Shown here piece by piece: positions 1 through 7,811 of a stretch of DNA of 64,000 nucleotides. The notes under the pieces are model-generated. The model was not told where the DNA came from and searched no databases. It was given only the letters and a program-made list of their open reading frames with translations. Positions within the stretch are counted from its first letter, which is position 1. Each line of letters starts with the position of its first letter. Source of the DNA: Hyphomonadaceae bacterium (GTDB lineage Bacteria; Pseudomonadota; Alphaproteobacteria; Caulobacterales; Hyphomonadaceae); contig JANSWU010000006.1 in NCBI GenBank assembly GCA_024743315.1, positions 248,001 to 312,000 on the forward strand, in the 5' to 3' direction. The translations under genes were made by a program, and so were the position numbers.

Positions 1-1326
1 TATGATGGCTGGGCGCAGCTCGGCCTGCGCGGCTGGTCTTACGATGACTTGCACCCCTATTTTCTGCGCAGCCAGCACCAAGAACGCGATGGCATGGACG
101 GCCACGCCAAGGGTGGCCCGCTCAACGTCTCTGACGTCACTGAGACCCATCCTGTCTCGGACGCAGTGATCGAGGCTGGTAGAGCCATGGGCCTACCGCA
201 TCGCGACGTGAATGGTGAAGACCAGGAAGGCGTGGCTTATTACCAGCTAACCGTGAAGAATGGACGTCGCTGTAGCGCGGCCGTCGCCTATCTCAACCCA
301 GCCAAGAAACGCCAGAACCTGCAAATCGAAACCAAAGCGCTCGCGGCTCGGGTGCTGTTCGAGGGGAAACGCGCCATTGGCGTCGAATATACGCAGGACG
401 GCCAAACCAAGACAGCCAAGGCGCGTGCCGAAGTGATCCTGGCGGGCGGCGCCATCAATAGCCCGCAGCTCTTGGAGCTGTCAGGGATTGGCCATCCAGA
501 CCTTCTTAAAGACCAAGGCATTGAAACTGTCTCTGCCCTGCCCGGTGTCGGTGAAAACCTGCAGGACCATTTTGTCATCGGCAATCGCTACCGCATGAAA
601 CCTGGCAGCCCGTCCGTGAACCAGCAATCGCGCGGGCTCGCCATGATCGGGGAAGTGTTCAAATATCTGACCCAGCGCAAAGGCCTGCTGACGCTGTCAG
701 CCGCGCATGTCGCCGCCTTCATCAAGACACGGCCAGAACTCGCAACGCCGGACGTTCAGTATCACATTCTGCCTGCGACGATGGATCTGCAGAAGATGAC
801 GGAAAGCGGCGATATGGAGCTGGAAAAACAGCCGGGAATCACCATCGCGCCGTGTCAGTTGCGTCCAGAAAGCCGCGGCAGTGTCCATATCAAATCCGCC
901 GCGCACGACTCGCATCCGGCCATTCGCCCGAATTATCTGTCGGACCCGCTCGACCAGCAAACGGCGGTGGCCGGTCTTCGTTGGGCGCGCGAGCTCGCGG
1001 CACAGCCTGCCCTCGCCAAATATATTGAGCATGAACTCGAACCCGGCGAAGCGTTGCAGAGTGATGAGGAATTGCTCGAATTTGCCCGTGAAACTGGCGG
1101 CACCATCTATCACCCGGTCGGCACCTGCAAAATGGGACCGGACGGCGATCCCATGGCCGTGGTCGATGACCAGCTGCGCGTGCGCGGCGTCGACGCCTTG
1201 CGGGTGGTGGATGCCTCGGTGATGCCGCGTCTGGTGAGTGGTAATACCAACGCCCCGACCATTGCGATTGCCGAAAAAGCGAGCGATATGATCCGCCAAG
1301 CTGCGAAAGAAAGCATAACGGTTTAA
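1..1326 (+). CDS. GMC-family oxidoreductase (choline/alcohol dehydrogenase-like), 5' truncated
   Basis: The open frame runs in from base 1, so the N-terminal FAD-binding GxGxxG part lies outside the window; 441 codons are visible. The first residues (YDGWAQLGLRGWSYDDLHPYF) match the conserved GMC segment before the substrate domain. Further landmarks are an AGGAINSPQLLELSGIG signature, PGVGENLQDH, and the C-terminal YHPVGTCKMG and SGNTNAPT motifs that carry the catalytic His and Asn/His pair. The family oxidises alcohols with FAD, and close relatives act on choline or aliphatic alcohols; the substrate cannot be read here. It ends 3 bp before the sterol-desaturase gene, so the two are probably cotranscribed. 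Confidence 0.93.
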   Translation, partial: YDGWAQLGLRGWSYDDLHPYFLRSQHQERDGMDGHAKGGPLNVSDVTETHPVSDAVIEAGRAMGLPHRDVNGEDQEGVAYYQLTVKNGRRCSAAVAYLNPAKKRQNLQIETKALAARVLFEGKRAIGVEYTQDGQTKTAKARAEVILAGGAINSPQLLELSGIGHPDLLKDQGIETVSALPGVGENLQDHFVIGNRYRMKPGSPSVNQQSRGLAMIGEVFKYLTQRKGLLTLSAAHVAAFIKTRPELATPDVQYHILPATMDLQKMTESGDMELEKQPGITIAPCQLRPESRGSVHIKSAAHDSHPAIRPNYLSDPLDQQTAVAGLRWARELAAQPALAKYIEHELEPGEALQSDEELLEFARETGGTIYHPVGTCKMGPDGDPMAVVDDQLRVRGVDALRVVDASVMPRLVSGNTNAPTIAIAEKASDMIRQAAKESITV

Positions 1327-1329
1327 TCC

Positions 1330-2229
1330 ATGTTTTCAGACATTCCGATTGAGGCGCTGTTTGCGCCGGTCTTTATCTTCTCTGTGGCGCTGGAATGGTG
1401 GTCTGTGAAAACCGGCCGCGCCAAAGGGCGCTATGAGACCAAGGATGCAATCACGAGCATGACGATGGGCCTCGGGAATGCGATCATTGGTACGCTGACC
1501 GGCGTTGCCGCACTATGGATCCTGATGTTGGTCTGGCCCTTCCGCATCACCACCATGCCGACGACCTGGTGGAGCTTCCTGATCGTCTTCGTGCTGTATG
1601 ATTTCGTTTATTACTGGAAGCACCGCTTCGCGCACCGGGTGCGCTGGTTCTGGATGGAGCATGTCACCCATCATTCGAGCAAGCATTACAATCTCTCAAC
1701 GGCGCTGCGCCAACCCTGGTTCGGCCCTTTCACTGGCCTGATCGTGGTTGGCTGGGCCTTAGTCCTGCTCGGCTTTCATCCCGCCTTTATTGGCATCGCG
1801 GGGGGCATCAATCTGGTCTATCAATTCTGGATCCATACCGAGACCATCGACAAATGCCCGCGCTGGTTCGAAGCCGTGTTCAACACACCAAGCCATCACC
1901 GCGTCCACCACGCCACCAATCCGCGCTATCTAGATGCGAACTATGCTGGCGTTTTCATTGTCTGGGACAAGATGTTCGGCTCTTTCATCCCCGAACAAGC
2001 CGATGACAAACCGGACTATGGCATTGTCAAACCGCTCAATTCCTTCAATCCGGTGATCGTCGCTTTTCACGAGTTTGCGGGCCTCCTTCGTGACTGCTGG
2101 TCAGATGGCTTAAAGCCGCTGACATGGCTCAAACGCGCCGCCAACGCCCCCGGCTGGAGCCCGTATGGCAACCATAATCGCACCGAAGAAATCCGCGCAC
2201 GATGGCGGGCTGAGACTGACGCGACTTAG
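1330..2229 (+). CDS. sterol desaturase / fatty acid hydroxylase superfamily membrane protein
   Basis: 299 residues with several hydrophobic segments and the di-iron histidine boxes of the family: KHRFAHR (about residue 97), HVTHHSSKHYN (about 115), a later HTETI and HHRVHH (about 195). This arrangement is typical of integral-membrane non-haem di-iron hydroxylases and desaturases acting on sterols, fatty acids or ether lipids. It follows the GMC oxidoreductase by 3 bp, so a shared pathway (hydroxylation, then oxidation of a lipid alcohol) is possible but is inference. Its 3' end overlaps the convergent DUF938 gene by 4 bp. Confidence 0.9.
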   Translation: MFSDIPIEALFAPVFIFSVALEWWSVKTGRAKGRYETKDAITSMTMGLGNAIIGTLTGVAALWILMLVWPFRITTMPTTWWSFLIVFVLYDFVYYWKHRFAHRVRWFWMEHVTHHSSKHYNLSTALRQPWFGPFTGLIVVGWALVLLGFHPAFIGIAGGINLVYQFWIHTETIDKCPRWFEAVFNTPSHHRVHHATNPRYLDANYAGVFIVWDKMFGSFIPEQADDKPDYGIVKPLNSFNPVIVAFHEFAGLLRDCWSDGLKPLTWLKRAANAPGWSPYGNHNRTEEIRARWRAETDAT

Positions 2230-2912
2230 GCCTTTTCGAAAACCACGCTGAGATTGTTGGCGGGCATGTCGATGATGTTTGCCAGGGTCAAGCCGGCAGC
2301 GTCCGCGAGGGGCTGTATGTCGAGGTCGAGATCGCGCACGCCCCAGCTCGGATCGCGCCGCTTCAGATCTTCACTGAAGCGCGCATTGGACGGGGCGATT
2401 TCACCGCTGCGCGCATAAGGGCCGTACAGCATCAATCGACCGCCTGATCGCAACAATCGCCCGGCGCCCGCGAACAAGCCTTCTGCGGCCTCAAAGGGCG
2501 CGATGTGGATCATGTTGGCGCAGAAAAGCCCGTCCCAAGGTGATTGAGATTCCGCTTCGCCCCAATGCCGGTTTCTCGTGTCCAGGCTTAGCGGCCCAAG
2601 CAGACGGTCAGGCGCGGCATAGTCTCGCCAGGCCGATTGGCTCGCCTGACTGACCGGATCAATGTCTGAATAAGTCCAGGTGAGGTCTTCCGCCGTTGCC
2701 GTGATATGCGCTCCATGCTCGCCCGTGCCCGAGGCGATTTCGAGAATGCGTCCCGTGCTTGGCATGGCAGACAGAAACGCGTCTCTGACGGCGTCCTTAT
2801 TGCGGCCAGTCGACGGTGAAAAGCGCCGCCCATCTTCGCTCAGATTGCGCTGTTCGAGCGCTAGAGGTTGCCCGGTTTGCGCTTTTTGATACGTCGCGTT
2901 CTCGTCTGTCAT
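2226..2912 (-). CDS. DUF938 SAM-dependent methyltransferase-like protein
   Basis: 228 residues. The N-terminal half has the DUF938 hallmarks RRFSPSTGRNKDAV and LEIASGTGEHGAHI, the latter being the glycine-rich motif I of class I methyltransferases, followed by YSDIDP (acidic motif II) and FCANMIHIAPFEA. The family is widespread in proteobacteria and its methyl acceptor is unknown to me. Convergent with the sterol-desaturase gene and divergent from the nucleoside hydrolase gene. Confidence 0.88.
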   Translation of the reverse strand: MTDENATYQKAQTGQPLALEQRNLSEDGRRFSPSTGRNKDAVRDAFLSAMPSTGRILEIASGTGEHGAHITATAEDLTWTYSDIDPVSQASQSAWRDYAAPDRLLGPLSLDTRNRHWGEAESQSPWDGLFCANMIHIAPFEAAEGLFAGAGRLLRSGGRLMLYGPYARSGEIAPSNARFSEDLKRRDPSWGVRDLDLDIQPLADAAGLTLANIIDMPANNLSVVFEKA

Positions 2913-3031
2913 GGCGCGCTCATACGAAAGCTTGCCTCAGTTGAACAGGACGGATTGGATCGAGCCTCTTAATTTGTCTGGATCGAACAAACCTGCTCTA
3001 CTTACAGTTAGAAAAGCTAGGAGGGAGTTCA

Positions 3032-4084
3032 GTGTTAAAATTTATTCTTGCCCCCCTGTTTGCGCTCGCCTTGCTGAACATAGGATCATGCATCAATCTT
3101 ACGCCCGACCATGCACCCGTGTCCATTTCCGAAGAGCGCCCTCAAATCATCTTTGACACGGACTTTGGCGGCGATGCTGATGACCTTGGCGCGTTGGCCA
3201 TGTTACATCGCTATGCTGATCGGGAGCAGATCGATTTCCTCGCGATCACGAGTTGGTCAAATGAGGCATATGTGATTCCTGCCTTGATCGCGGTAAACAC
3301 ATATTACGGCCGTCCAGAGCTCGCCCTTGGTGTGCGCGAGACGCCGCAATGGCGCACTGAATGGAACTATAATCACGCTATCGCAGAGGCTTTCCCAGTC
3401 TCTGCAAACGCGACGCAGCATGTCGAACCGGCAACGGCCCTGTATCGACGGTTGCTGGCGGGCGCAAAGGATCACTCGATCACACTGGTGACGGTCGGAC
3501 CACTGGCCAATGTTCAAAATCTGCTATTGTCAGAGCCGGACGAAATATCCTCGCAGTCTGGCGCAGACTTGGTCAATCAGAAAATCAAGACTCTGGTGAT
3601 CATGGGCGGCCAATTCCCCGACGGCGTTACCGCTAATGGCCCGGAATGGAACTTTAACGGCAACATGCCCGGCGTGACGCAGTTTGTCCTGGAAACCGTT
3701 CAACGGCCTATCATATTTAGCGGCTATGAAGTCGGCGAGGCGCTAAAGGTTGGACGCGAGCTCAACGCCCATCCAAAGGACACACCGCTTTATGTCGGAT
3801 ACAAGTTTTTCAGTGAACACGCGCCTTGGATGAGCGATCAGTACGCGGGCGAGATTCTCGACAATGCCTCATTCGATCAAACCGCGGTCATGTTCGCATC
3901 TGCGCACGAGACCTCGCCATTCTGGACTTTAAGTGCGCCTGGTCGCCTGTCTGCAGACGCCGAAGGACTTGCCCACTGGGAGGAAACCCCAAATGGCTCC
4001 CACCGCTATATCATTCTAACAGAGCGCACGGACGACGCTGAGCGTTATATCGCTGAAGCGATGACCCATATTCCGGCGCCCTAA
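3032..4084 (+). CDS. nucleoside hydrolase-like lipoprotein
   Basis: 350 residues starting at GTG; an AGGAGGG Shine-Dalgarno at 3019-3025 fixes the start. The leader ends in a lipobox-like IGSC (Cys20), so the protein is probably a lipid-anchored periplasmic enzyme. IIFDTDFGGDADDLGAL is the Asp cluster that binds calcium and ribose in inosine/uridine nucleoside hydrolases, in the DTDxGxDxDD variant. TLVTVGPLANVQNLL, VIMGGQFP and EWNFNGNMPG follow in family order. It may hydrolyse nucleosides taken from outside the cell; substrate unknown. The promoter region upstream (2913-3031) is richer in A+T than its surroundings. Confidence 0.85.
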   Translation: MLKFILAPLFALALLNIGSCINLTPDHAPVSISEERPQIIFDTDFGGDADDLGALAMLHRYADREQIDFLAITSWSNEAYVIPALIAVNTYYGRPELALGVRETPQWRTEWNYNHAIAEAFPVSANATQHVEPATALYRRLLAGAKDHSITLVTVGPLANVQNLLLSEPDEISSQSGADLVNQKIKTLVIMGGQFPDGVTANGPEWNFNGNMPGVTQFVLETVQRPIIFSGYEVGEALKVGRELNAHPKDTPLYVGYKFFSEHAPWMSDQYAGEILDNASFDQTAVMFASAHETSPFWTLSAPGRLSADAEGLAHWEETPNGSHRYIILTERTDDAERYIAEAMTHIPAP

Positions 4085-5829
4085 CCCCGGGGTTCGAACC
4101 GATCCCGCAAAATGGGTTTCAGGATTTTGCCATTCGCGTTGCGCGGCAATGGTTCGTCCTGGAACTGGATTTCGACCGGCACCTTGAACGCGGCGATTTG
4201 ATTGCGGACATGGGCGCGCAATTCATCCTCACTGGCGCTCATGCCGGGTTTCAATTGCACGACAGCGCCGACTTCCTGACCGAGGATCTTGTGCGGGATG
4301 CCGACCACTGACGCGTCCATGACCGCCGGATGATCATACAGCGCGCTCTCGACCTCGATGCAGTAAATATTCTCGCCACCCCGGATCAGCATATCCTTGG
4401 CGCGATCGACGAGATAAAGGAAGCCTTCCTCATCAAGGCGCGCCAGGTCACCCGTGACGACCCAGCCATCAACAAATGTCTCCGCCGTGGCTTCGGGTTT
4501 ATTCCAATACGCTTTGCAATTCATCGGGCCCTTGCACCAGAGCTCACCCACCTCGCCAGCGGGCAGCTCCTGACCGTCGGGGCTAACAATTTTATACTCG
4601 ACCGCGCCGGGAGGCGCGCCGGCACTGTCCGGGCGATTGACGTAGTCTTCACCCAAATTGACCGAAGACGTGGCACAGGTCTCGGTCATGCCCCAGCCAT
4701 TGCCGGGCGCTGCATCAGGCAGCCGCTTCTTGATGGTCGAAACCAGTTCTGGGGCTGATGGCGCGCCGCCATAAGACACCACCGCAATCGAGGACAGGTC
4801 ATACTTGTCCCGGTCTGGGTGTTCGAGCAATTGCCAGGCAATCGCTGGCACGCCGCCGACATTGGTAACTCGTTCGCGCTCAATCATTGGCAGCGCTTCG
4901 CCCGCATCCCACTTGTACATGGAGACAATCTTGTCACCGCGCAGGACAGTTGGGATCAGGACCGCGAAGGCACCCGTGGCATGGAAGAACGGAATCGCGA
5001 GCAGGGTCGCATTCTGCACATCCGGATCGGGCTCTGGCGGAGCCTCGCCGCGGCGCAGATACATGCGCATGGCGCAGGTCATCGAATTCAGCATGTTCGA
5101 TATGATCGCCCGGTGAGTCGCCAGCGCACCTTTCGGACGGCCCGTGGTGCCGGATGTGTACATGATCGTGGCATCATCATCCGGGCCAAGCTCAATCTCC
5201 GGCAAGCCGATTTGTTCAAGGTCTTGCCATGCCGTGGCGGGACCGATCAGGCTCTCCATGGTCAGGATGCGAGGATCGGTTTCGGCCTCGCCGCCGCGCG
5301 CAATGATAATTTTTTCAAGTTCTGGCAAATTGCCGAGATGATCACGAATGCGATCAAGGATTTGCGGGTCGATGACCGCCACTTTGGCACCGCTATCCTT
5401 TAGGCCATATTCAAGCTCATCGCCGGTCCACCAGGAGTTCATCGGCGTCGCAATCGCGCCAATCGACAAGGCCGCGAAGAACGGCACGGGCCATTGCGGA
5501 TAATTGCGCATGATTACGGCGACACGGTCGCCTTTCTTGACCCCAAACTGTTCGATCAAGGCCTTGGCAAAATGTTCAACGGCGCGGGCGAAGGCCGAAT
5601 AGGTGACACGTTCGTCCTCATAGACCAGAAAGTCTCGCGCGCCGAATTGCATTTCCCCGAGCTGCAGGATCGCCCGAATGGTTGGCGGCGCGTCACCATA
5701 GACCTTCATTGGCACCCCACCGATCACCGCGTCGCTGAGCTTGAGCGGTGTGTCGGACGCTGCAATTGCGGCATTCGCTTGTTCAATTGAAATCGCGGGC
5801 CAGCCTTCCGGCAGAGCTGCTGCGGCCAT
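4081..5829 (-). CDS. AMP-forming acyl-CoA ligase (class I adenylate-forming enzyme)
   Basis: 582 residues. TIMYTSGTTGRPKGALATH is the P-loop-like AMP-binding motif; GWGMTETCATSS, WVVTGDLARLDEEGFLYLVDRAKD (hinge) and the C-terminal PLPRNANGKILKPILRDRF with the catalytic Lys complete the set. It activates a carboxylic acid to the acyl-adenylate and then the CoA thioester; a fatty or aromatic acid is likely but not decidable. GGAGGA lies a few bases before the ATG. Convergent with the nucleoside hydrolase, overlapping 4 bp. Confidence 0.93.
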   Translation of the reverse strand: MAAAALPEGWPAISIEQANAAIAASDTPLKLSDAVIGGVPMKVYGDAPPTIRAILQLGEMQFGARDFLVYEDERVTYSAFARAVEHFAKALIEQFGVKKGDRVAVIMRNYPQWPVPFFAALSIGAIATPMNSWWTGDELEYGLKDSGAKVAVIDPQILDRIRDHLGNLPELEKIIIARGGEAETDPRILTMESLIGPATAWQDLEQIGLPEIELGPDDDATIMYTSGTTGRPKGALATHRAIISNMLNSMTCAMRMYLRRGEAPPEPDPDVQNATLLAIPFFHATGAFAVLIPTVLRGDKIVSMYKWDAGEALPMIERERVTNVGGVPAIAWQLLEHPDRDKYDLSSIAVVSYGGAPSAPELVSTIKKRLPDAAPGNGWGMTETCATSSVNLGEDYVNRPDSAGAPPGAVEYKIVSPDGQELPAGEVGELWCKGPMNCKAYWNKPEATAETFVDGWVVTGDLARLDEEGFLYLVDRAKDMLIRGGENIYCIEVESALYDHPAVMDASVVGIPHKILGQEVGAVVQLKPGMSASEDELRAHVRNQIAAFKVPVEIQFQDEPLPRNANGKILKPILRDRFEPRG

Positions 5830-5876
5830 AGAGTCCTCCGAATATGTTGTCGTCTTTGCCAGTGGATATGCGACAA

Positions 5877-5903
5877 GCGTCGCCCCTACGAAAGGGGCGA
5901 CGC
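5877..5903 (-). terminator. 11-bp stem hairpin, probable terminator
   Basis: A perfect inverted repeat: GCGTCGCCCCT at 5877-5887 pairs with AGGGGCGACGC at 5893-5903 around an ACGAA loop. It lies downstream of the small minus-strand gene at 5962-6225 and upstream of the acyl-CoA ligase, so it may end transcription of the former. The T-tract is weak. Apart from this hairpin I see nothing in 5830-5961. Confidence 0.55.
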
Positions 5904-5961
5904 TGCGGTAGGTCTGATATTTCGTTAGATTTACCCGCGAAGTCGCATAGCAGGAGCGGAT

Positions 5962-6225
5962 CTAGTCCTGAATGGCGCCCAAGGAATCGACTGCAATATC
6001 CAAGGTCCCATCATAAACGGCACCTGTTTCGAACGCCATGATCAGCGGATGCTGGGCGACGATCAAGAAACTGGGCAGGCCCGTATCCGGTAAAGGTGGC
6101 TCTGGAACATCAGGACTTTCCGCAGAAACCAAAGTGACCGTTTCCGTGACGGGTTCGGGACTTAACATAAACATCGCCGCAAAAGCGGTCATAGCGGCGA
6201 TCAAAATCGTGAAAAACGACTGCAT
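5962..6225 (-). CDS. small signal-anchored hypothetical protein
   Basis: 87 residues. The N-terminus (FFTILIAAMTAFAAMFML) is a hydrophobic signal or anchor, followed by a Pro/Glu-rich stretch (PDVPEPPLPDTGLP) and a short C-terminal tail. I do not recognise a family. No strong ribosome site is visible. It lies with two downstream-facing lipoprotein genes on the same strand but is separated from them by an apparent terminator at 6333-6367. Confidence 0.5.
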   Translation of the reverse strand: MQSFFTILIAAMTAFAAMFMLSPEPVTETVTLVSAESPDVPEPPLPDTGLPSFLIVAQHPLIMAFETGAVYDGTLDIAVDSLGAIQD

Positions 6226-6332
6226 CCGAGATGTCTCTCAATTACTCTACACATCCCAGCCGTCGCAAACCGTATGCCAGCTTCGCTCGTAAGGCGAGTT
6301 ACTTTTTGCACAAAGGTTAACGCCAGATGCAA

Positions 6333-6367
6333 GAAATCGGCAAAGGATGATCGCCCTTGCCGATTTC
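6333..6367 (-). terminator. Rho-independent-like terminator of the lipoprotein gene
   Basis: GAAATCGGCAA at 6333-6343 pairs perfectly with TTGCCGATTTC at 6357-6367 (11 bp, 13-base loop). It lies just downstream of the minus-strand lipoprotein gene ending at 6405. The following T-tract is degenerate on the minus strand. A GTTAAC motif at 6316-6321 beside it could be a CtrA half-site but is isolated. Confidence 0.6.
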
Positions 6368-6404
6368 GGATTTTTGGCCTGAAACGCGTAGCGACGTGGC
6401 GCGT

Positions 6405-7055
6405 TTACTTGCCGAAGTCACAGAAACGTACGGTGCGATCCGTCCCGTCCGGCTCTGTCACTTTGTATTGTGGACCGGTCAGTTCGACATCATCGCAGAG
6501 ATAGCCAATCTGATACATGTCGAGCAGGTACTCATTTGCTGGGGTCAAGGCGTTGGTCAGCATGATGTCAGCAGCATCCTGATGCTCGCCAAGACGAAAG
6601 CGCGCTTTGAACTCTTCCATTGGCGATAAGCCGCCCTGCTCGACTTGGAAATTCAGACTCGTTGCCTCGCCGCGCGCATAATCTCGAAGCTCAATTGCAG
6701 CTGAAATCATTTCATGATCGGGATAGGTCTCGATAAACTCATCAAGATTCTCGATGGCACCCCAGATCTGGTTGCCTTCGCCCATCTTGAGCTCAGCCAT
6801 CCGGTACAGAGCCGAGGCTTTCTCTGCCTCAGACGCGGCTTGCATCCCAACCAATTGTTCCAGGCGCAGGATCGCGGCTTGTTCATTGCCCGCTTCCAGC
6901 AAGTCCTCGACTGTGCCCATAGCGAGCTGATATTGGCTTGGGGTCGTCGTTTCAGCTTGTGGCGGAAGATCTGCCACGACGGGCGCCGTCTCGGTGGTGG
7001 TCGACGCACAGGCTGCCATCAAGGTCACCGCCGATACCGCTAGAACAATACGCAT
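6405..7055 (-). CDS. tandem lipoprotein A, repeat-like helical protein of unknown function
   Basis: 216 residues with a lipoprotein signal (lipobox MAAC, Cys16). The middle is alpha-helical and resembles degenerate TPR units (ALYRMAELKMGEG, GAIENLDEFIETYPDH). Two C-terminal cysteines lie in GYLCDD and RFCDFG and could form a disulfide. Residue order and spacing mirror those of the next gene upstream (7122-7721), which suggests an old duplication. AGGGAA precedes the ATG. Function not recognised; TPR-like lipoproteins often support envelope complexes. Confidence 0.75.
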   Translation of the reverse strand: MRIVLAVSAVTLMAACASTTTETAPVVADLPPQAETTTPSQYQLAMGTVEDLLEAGNEQAAILRLEQLVGMQAASEAEKASALYRMAELKMGEGNQIWGAIENLDEFIETYPDHEMISAAIELRDYARGEATSLNFQVEQGGLSPMEEFKARFRLGEHQDAADIMLTNALTPANEYLLDMYQIGYLCDDVELTGPQYKVTEPDGTDRTVRFCDFGK

Positions 7056-7121
7056 ATCTATTTCCCTTTTTTCATCAGTGTATTTGGGTCGCGCCGCGCA
7101 GTGGCGACACTAAGGCAGAAA

Positions 7122-7721
7122 TCAGGAAACGCTTGGATCCGGGCACCATATGGCGTCAGCAGCGTGCTCTGGCACAGGTCCGAACAAATGCACCGCATCA
7201 CCTTCTCCGGAACACACGTATCCAGCCTCGCGTAGCAGATGGACCTGACTCTCTGTCGGGGTCAGACCGGCTTTGCGATATCGCGCCACCGCAGTGTCAA
7301 ATTCTCCCATCAGGACTTTGTCATCAAACCAGTCCGGGAGGTTTTGCAGTTGCGCCAGGCGGCGTTGCGCATTTTCGATTTCCGTCGCAGCAAAGACTAT
7401 GTGACGCTCGGCCGTCGAAATCCTTGGATCTGCCGGCGCGAGCGCAATGAATTGATCATAATCCTTTATCGCACCGGGCATATTGTATCGCCCTTCAAAC
7501 CGCTTCGTGCCCCGCAAGTAGGCCGCATCAGCGCGTTGTATCGGGGTCAAATCCTCTCGCGCCAATAAGGCAGTCAGGTCCCGATCAGAGGCAAAGACGC
7601 TGGGATTGGTGGTGAGGGCGTCGATCTGCGCAGCGAATTGCCCCGCCGCCATCTCTGAGGGCACGGTTTCGCAGGCTGCGACGGCCAAGATCATCGCGCA
7701 AAGAGTGATTTTGATTTTCAT
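7122..7721 (-). CDS. tandem lipoprotein B, paralogue of its neighbour
   Basis: 199 residues from the ATG at 7721, which gives a clean lipoprotein signal ending in VAAC (Cys17); an upstream ATG at 7757 would add 12 unlikely residues. A GAGG lies about 9 bases before the chosen start. The helical middle (AAYLRGTKRFEGRYN, AIKDYDQFIALAPADP) and the C-terminal LTPTESQ...GYVC...GPVP...WC pattern parallel lipoprotein A. Family not recognised. It reads in the same direction as lipoprotein A with a gap of 66 bp. Confidence 0.75.
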   Translation of the reverse strand: MKIKITLCAMILAVAACETVPSEMAAGQFAAQIDALTTNPSVFASDRDLTALLAREDLTPIQRADAAYLRGTKRFEGRYNMPGAIKDYDQFIALAPADPRISTAERHIVFAATEIENAQRRLAQLQNLPDWFDDKVLMGEFDTAVARYRKAGLTPTESQVHLLREAGYVCSGEGDAVHLFGPVPEHAADAIWCPDPSVS

Positions 7722-7811
7722 GAGGGCGCACCTCGACTGATCCGTTATCGCTAGCAAGAGCCAGTTGCAGGCGAGTAAGGCGGAAAAACGGCCAAGGCTG
7801 TATTGTTAAGA

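Noticed and set aside
697-1299. 200-residue minus-strand open frame inside the GMC oxidoreductase
   Set aside because: Mirrors high-GC codon structure of a real gene; the GMC motifs lie on the plus strand.
4819-5403. 194-residue plus-strand open frame opposite the acyl-CoA ligase
   Set aside because: It is antisense to a clear enzyme whose motifs use the other frame; no Shine-Dalgarno or family pattern.
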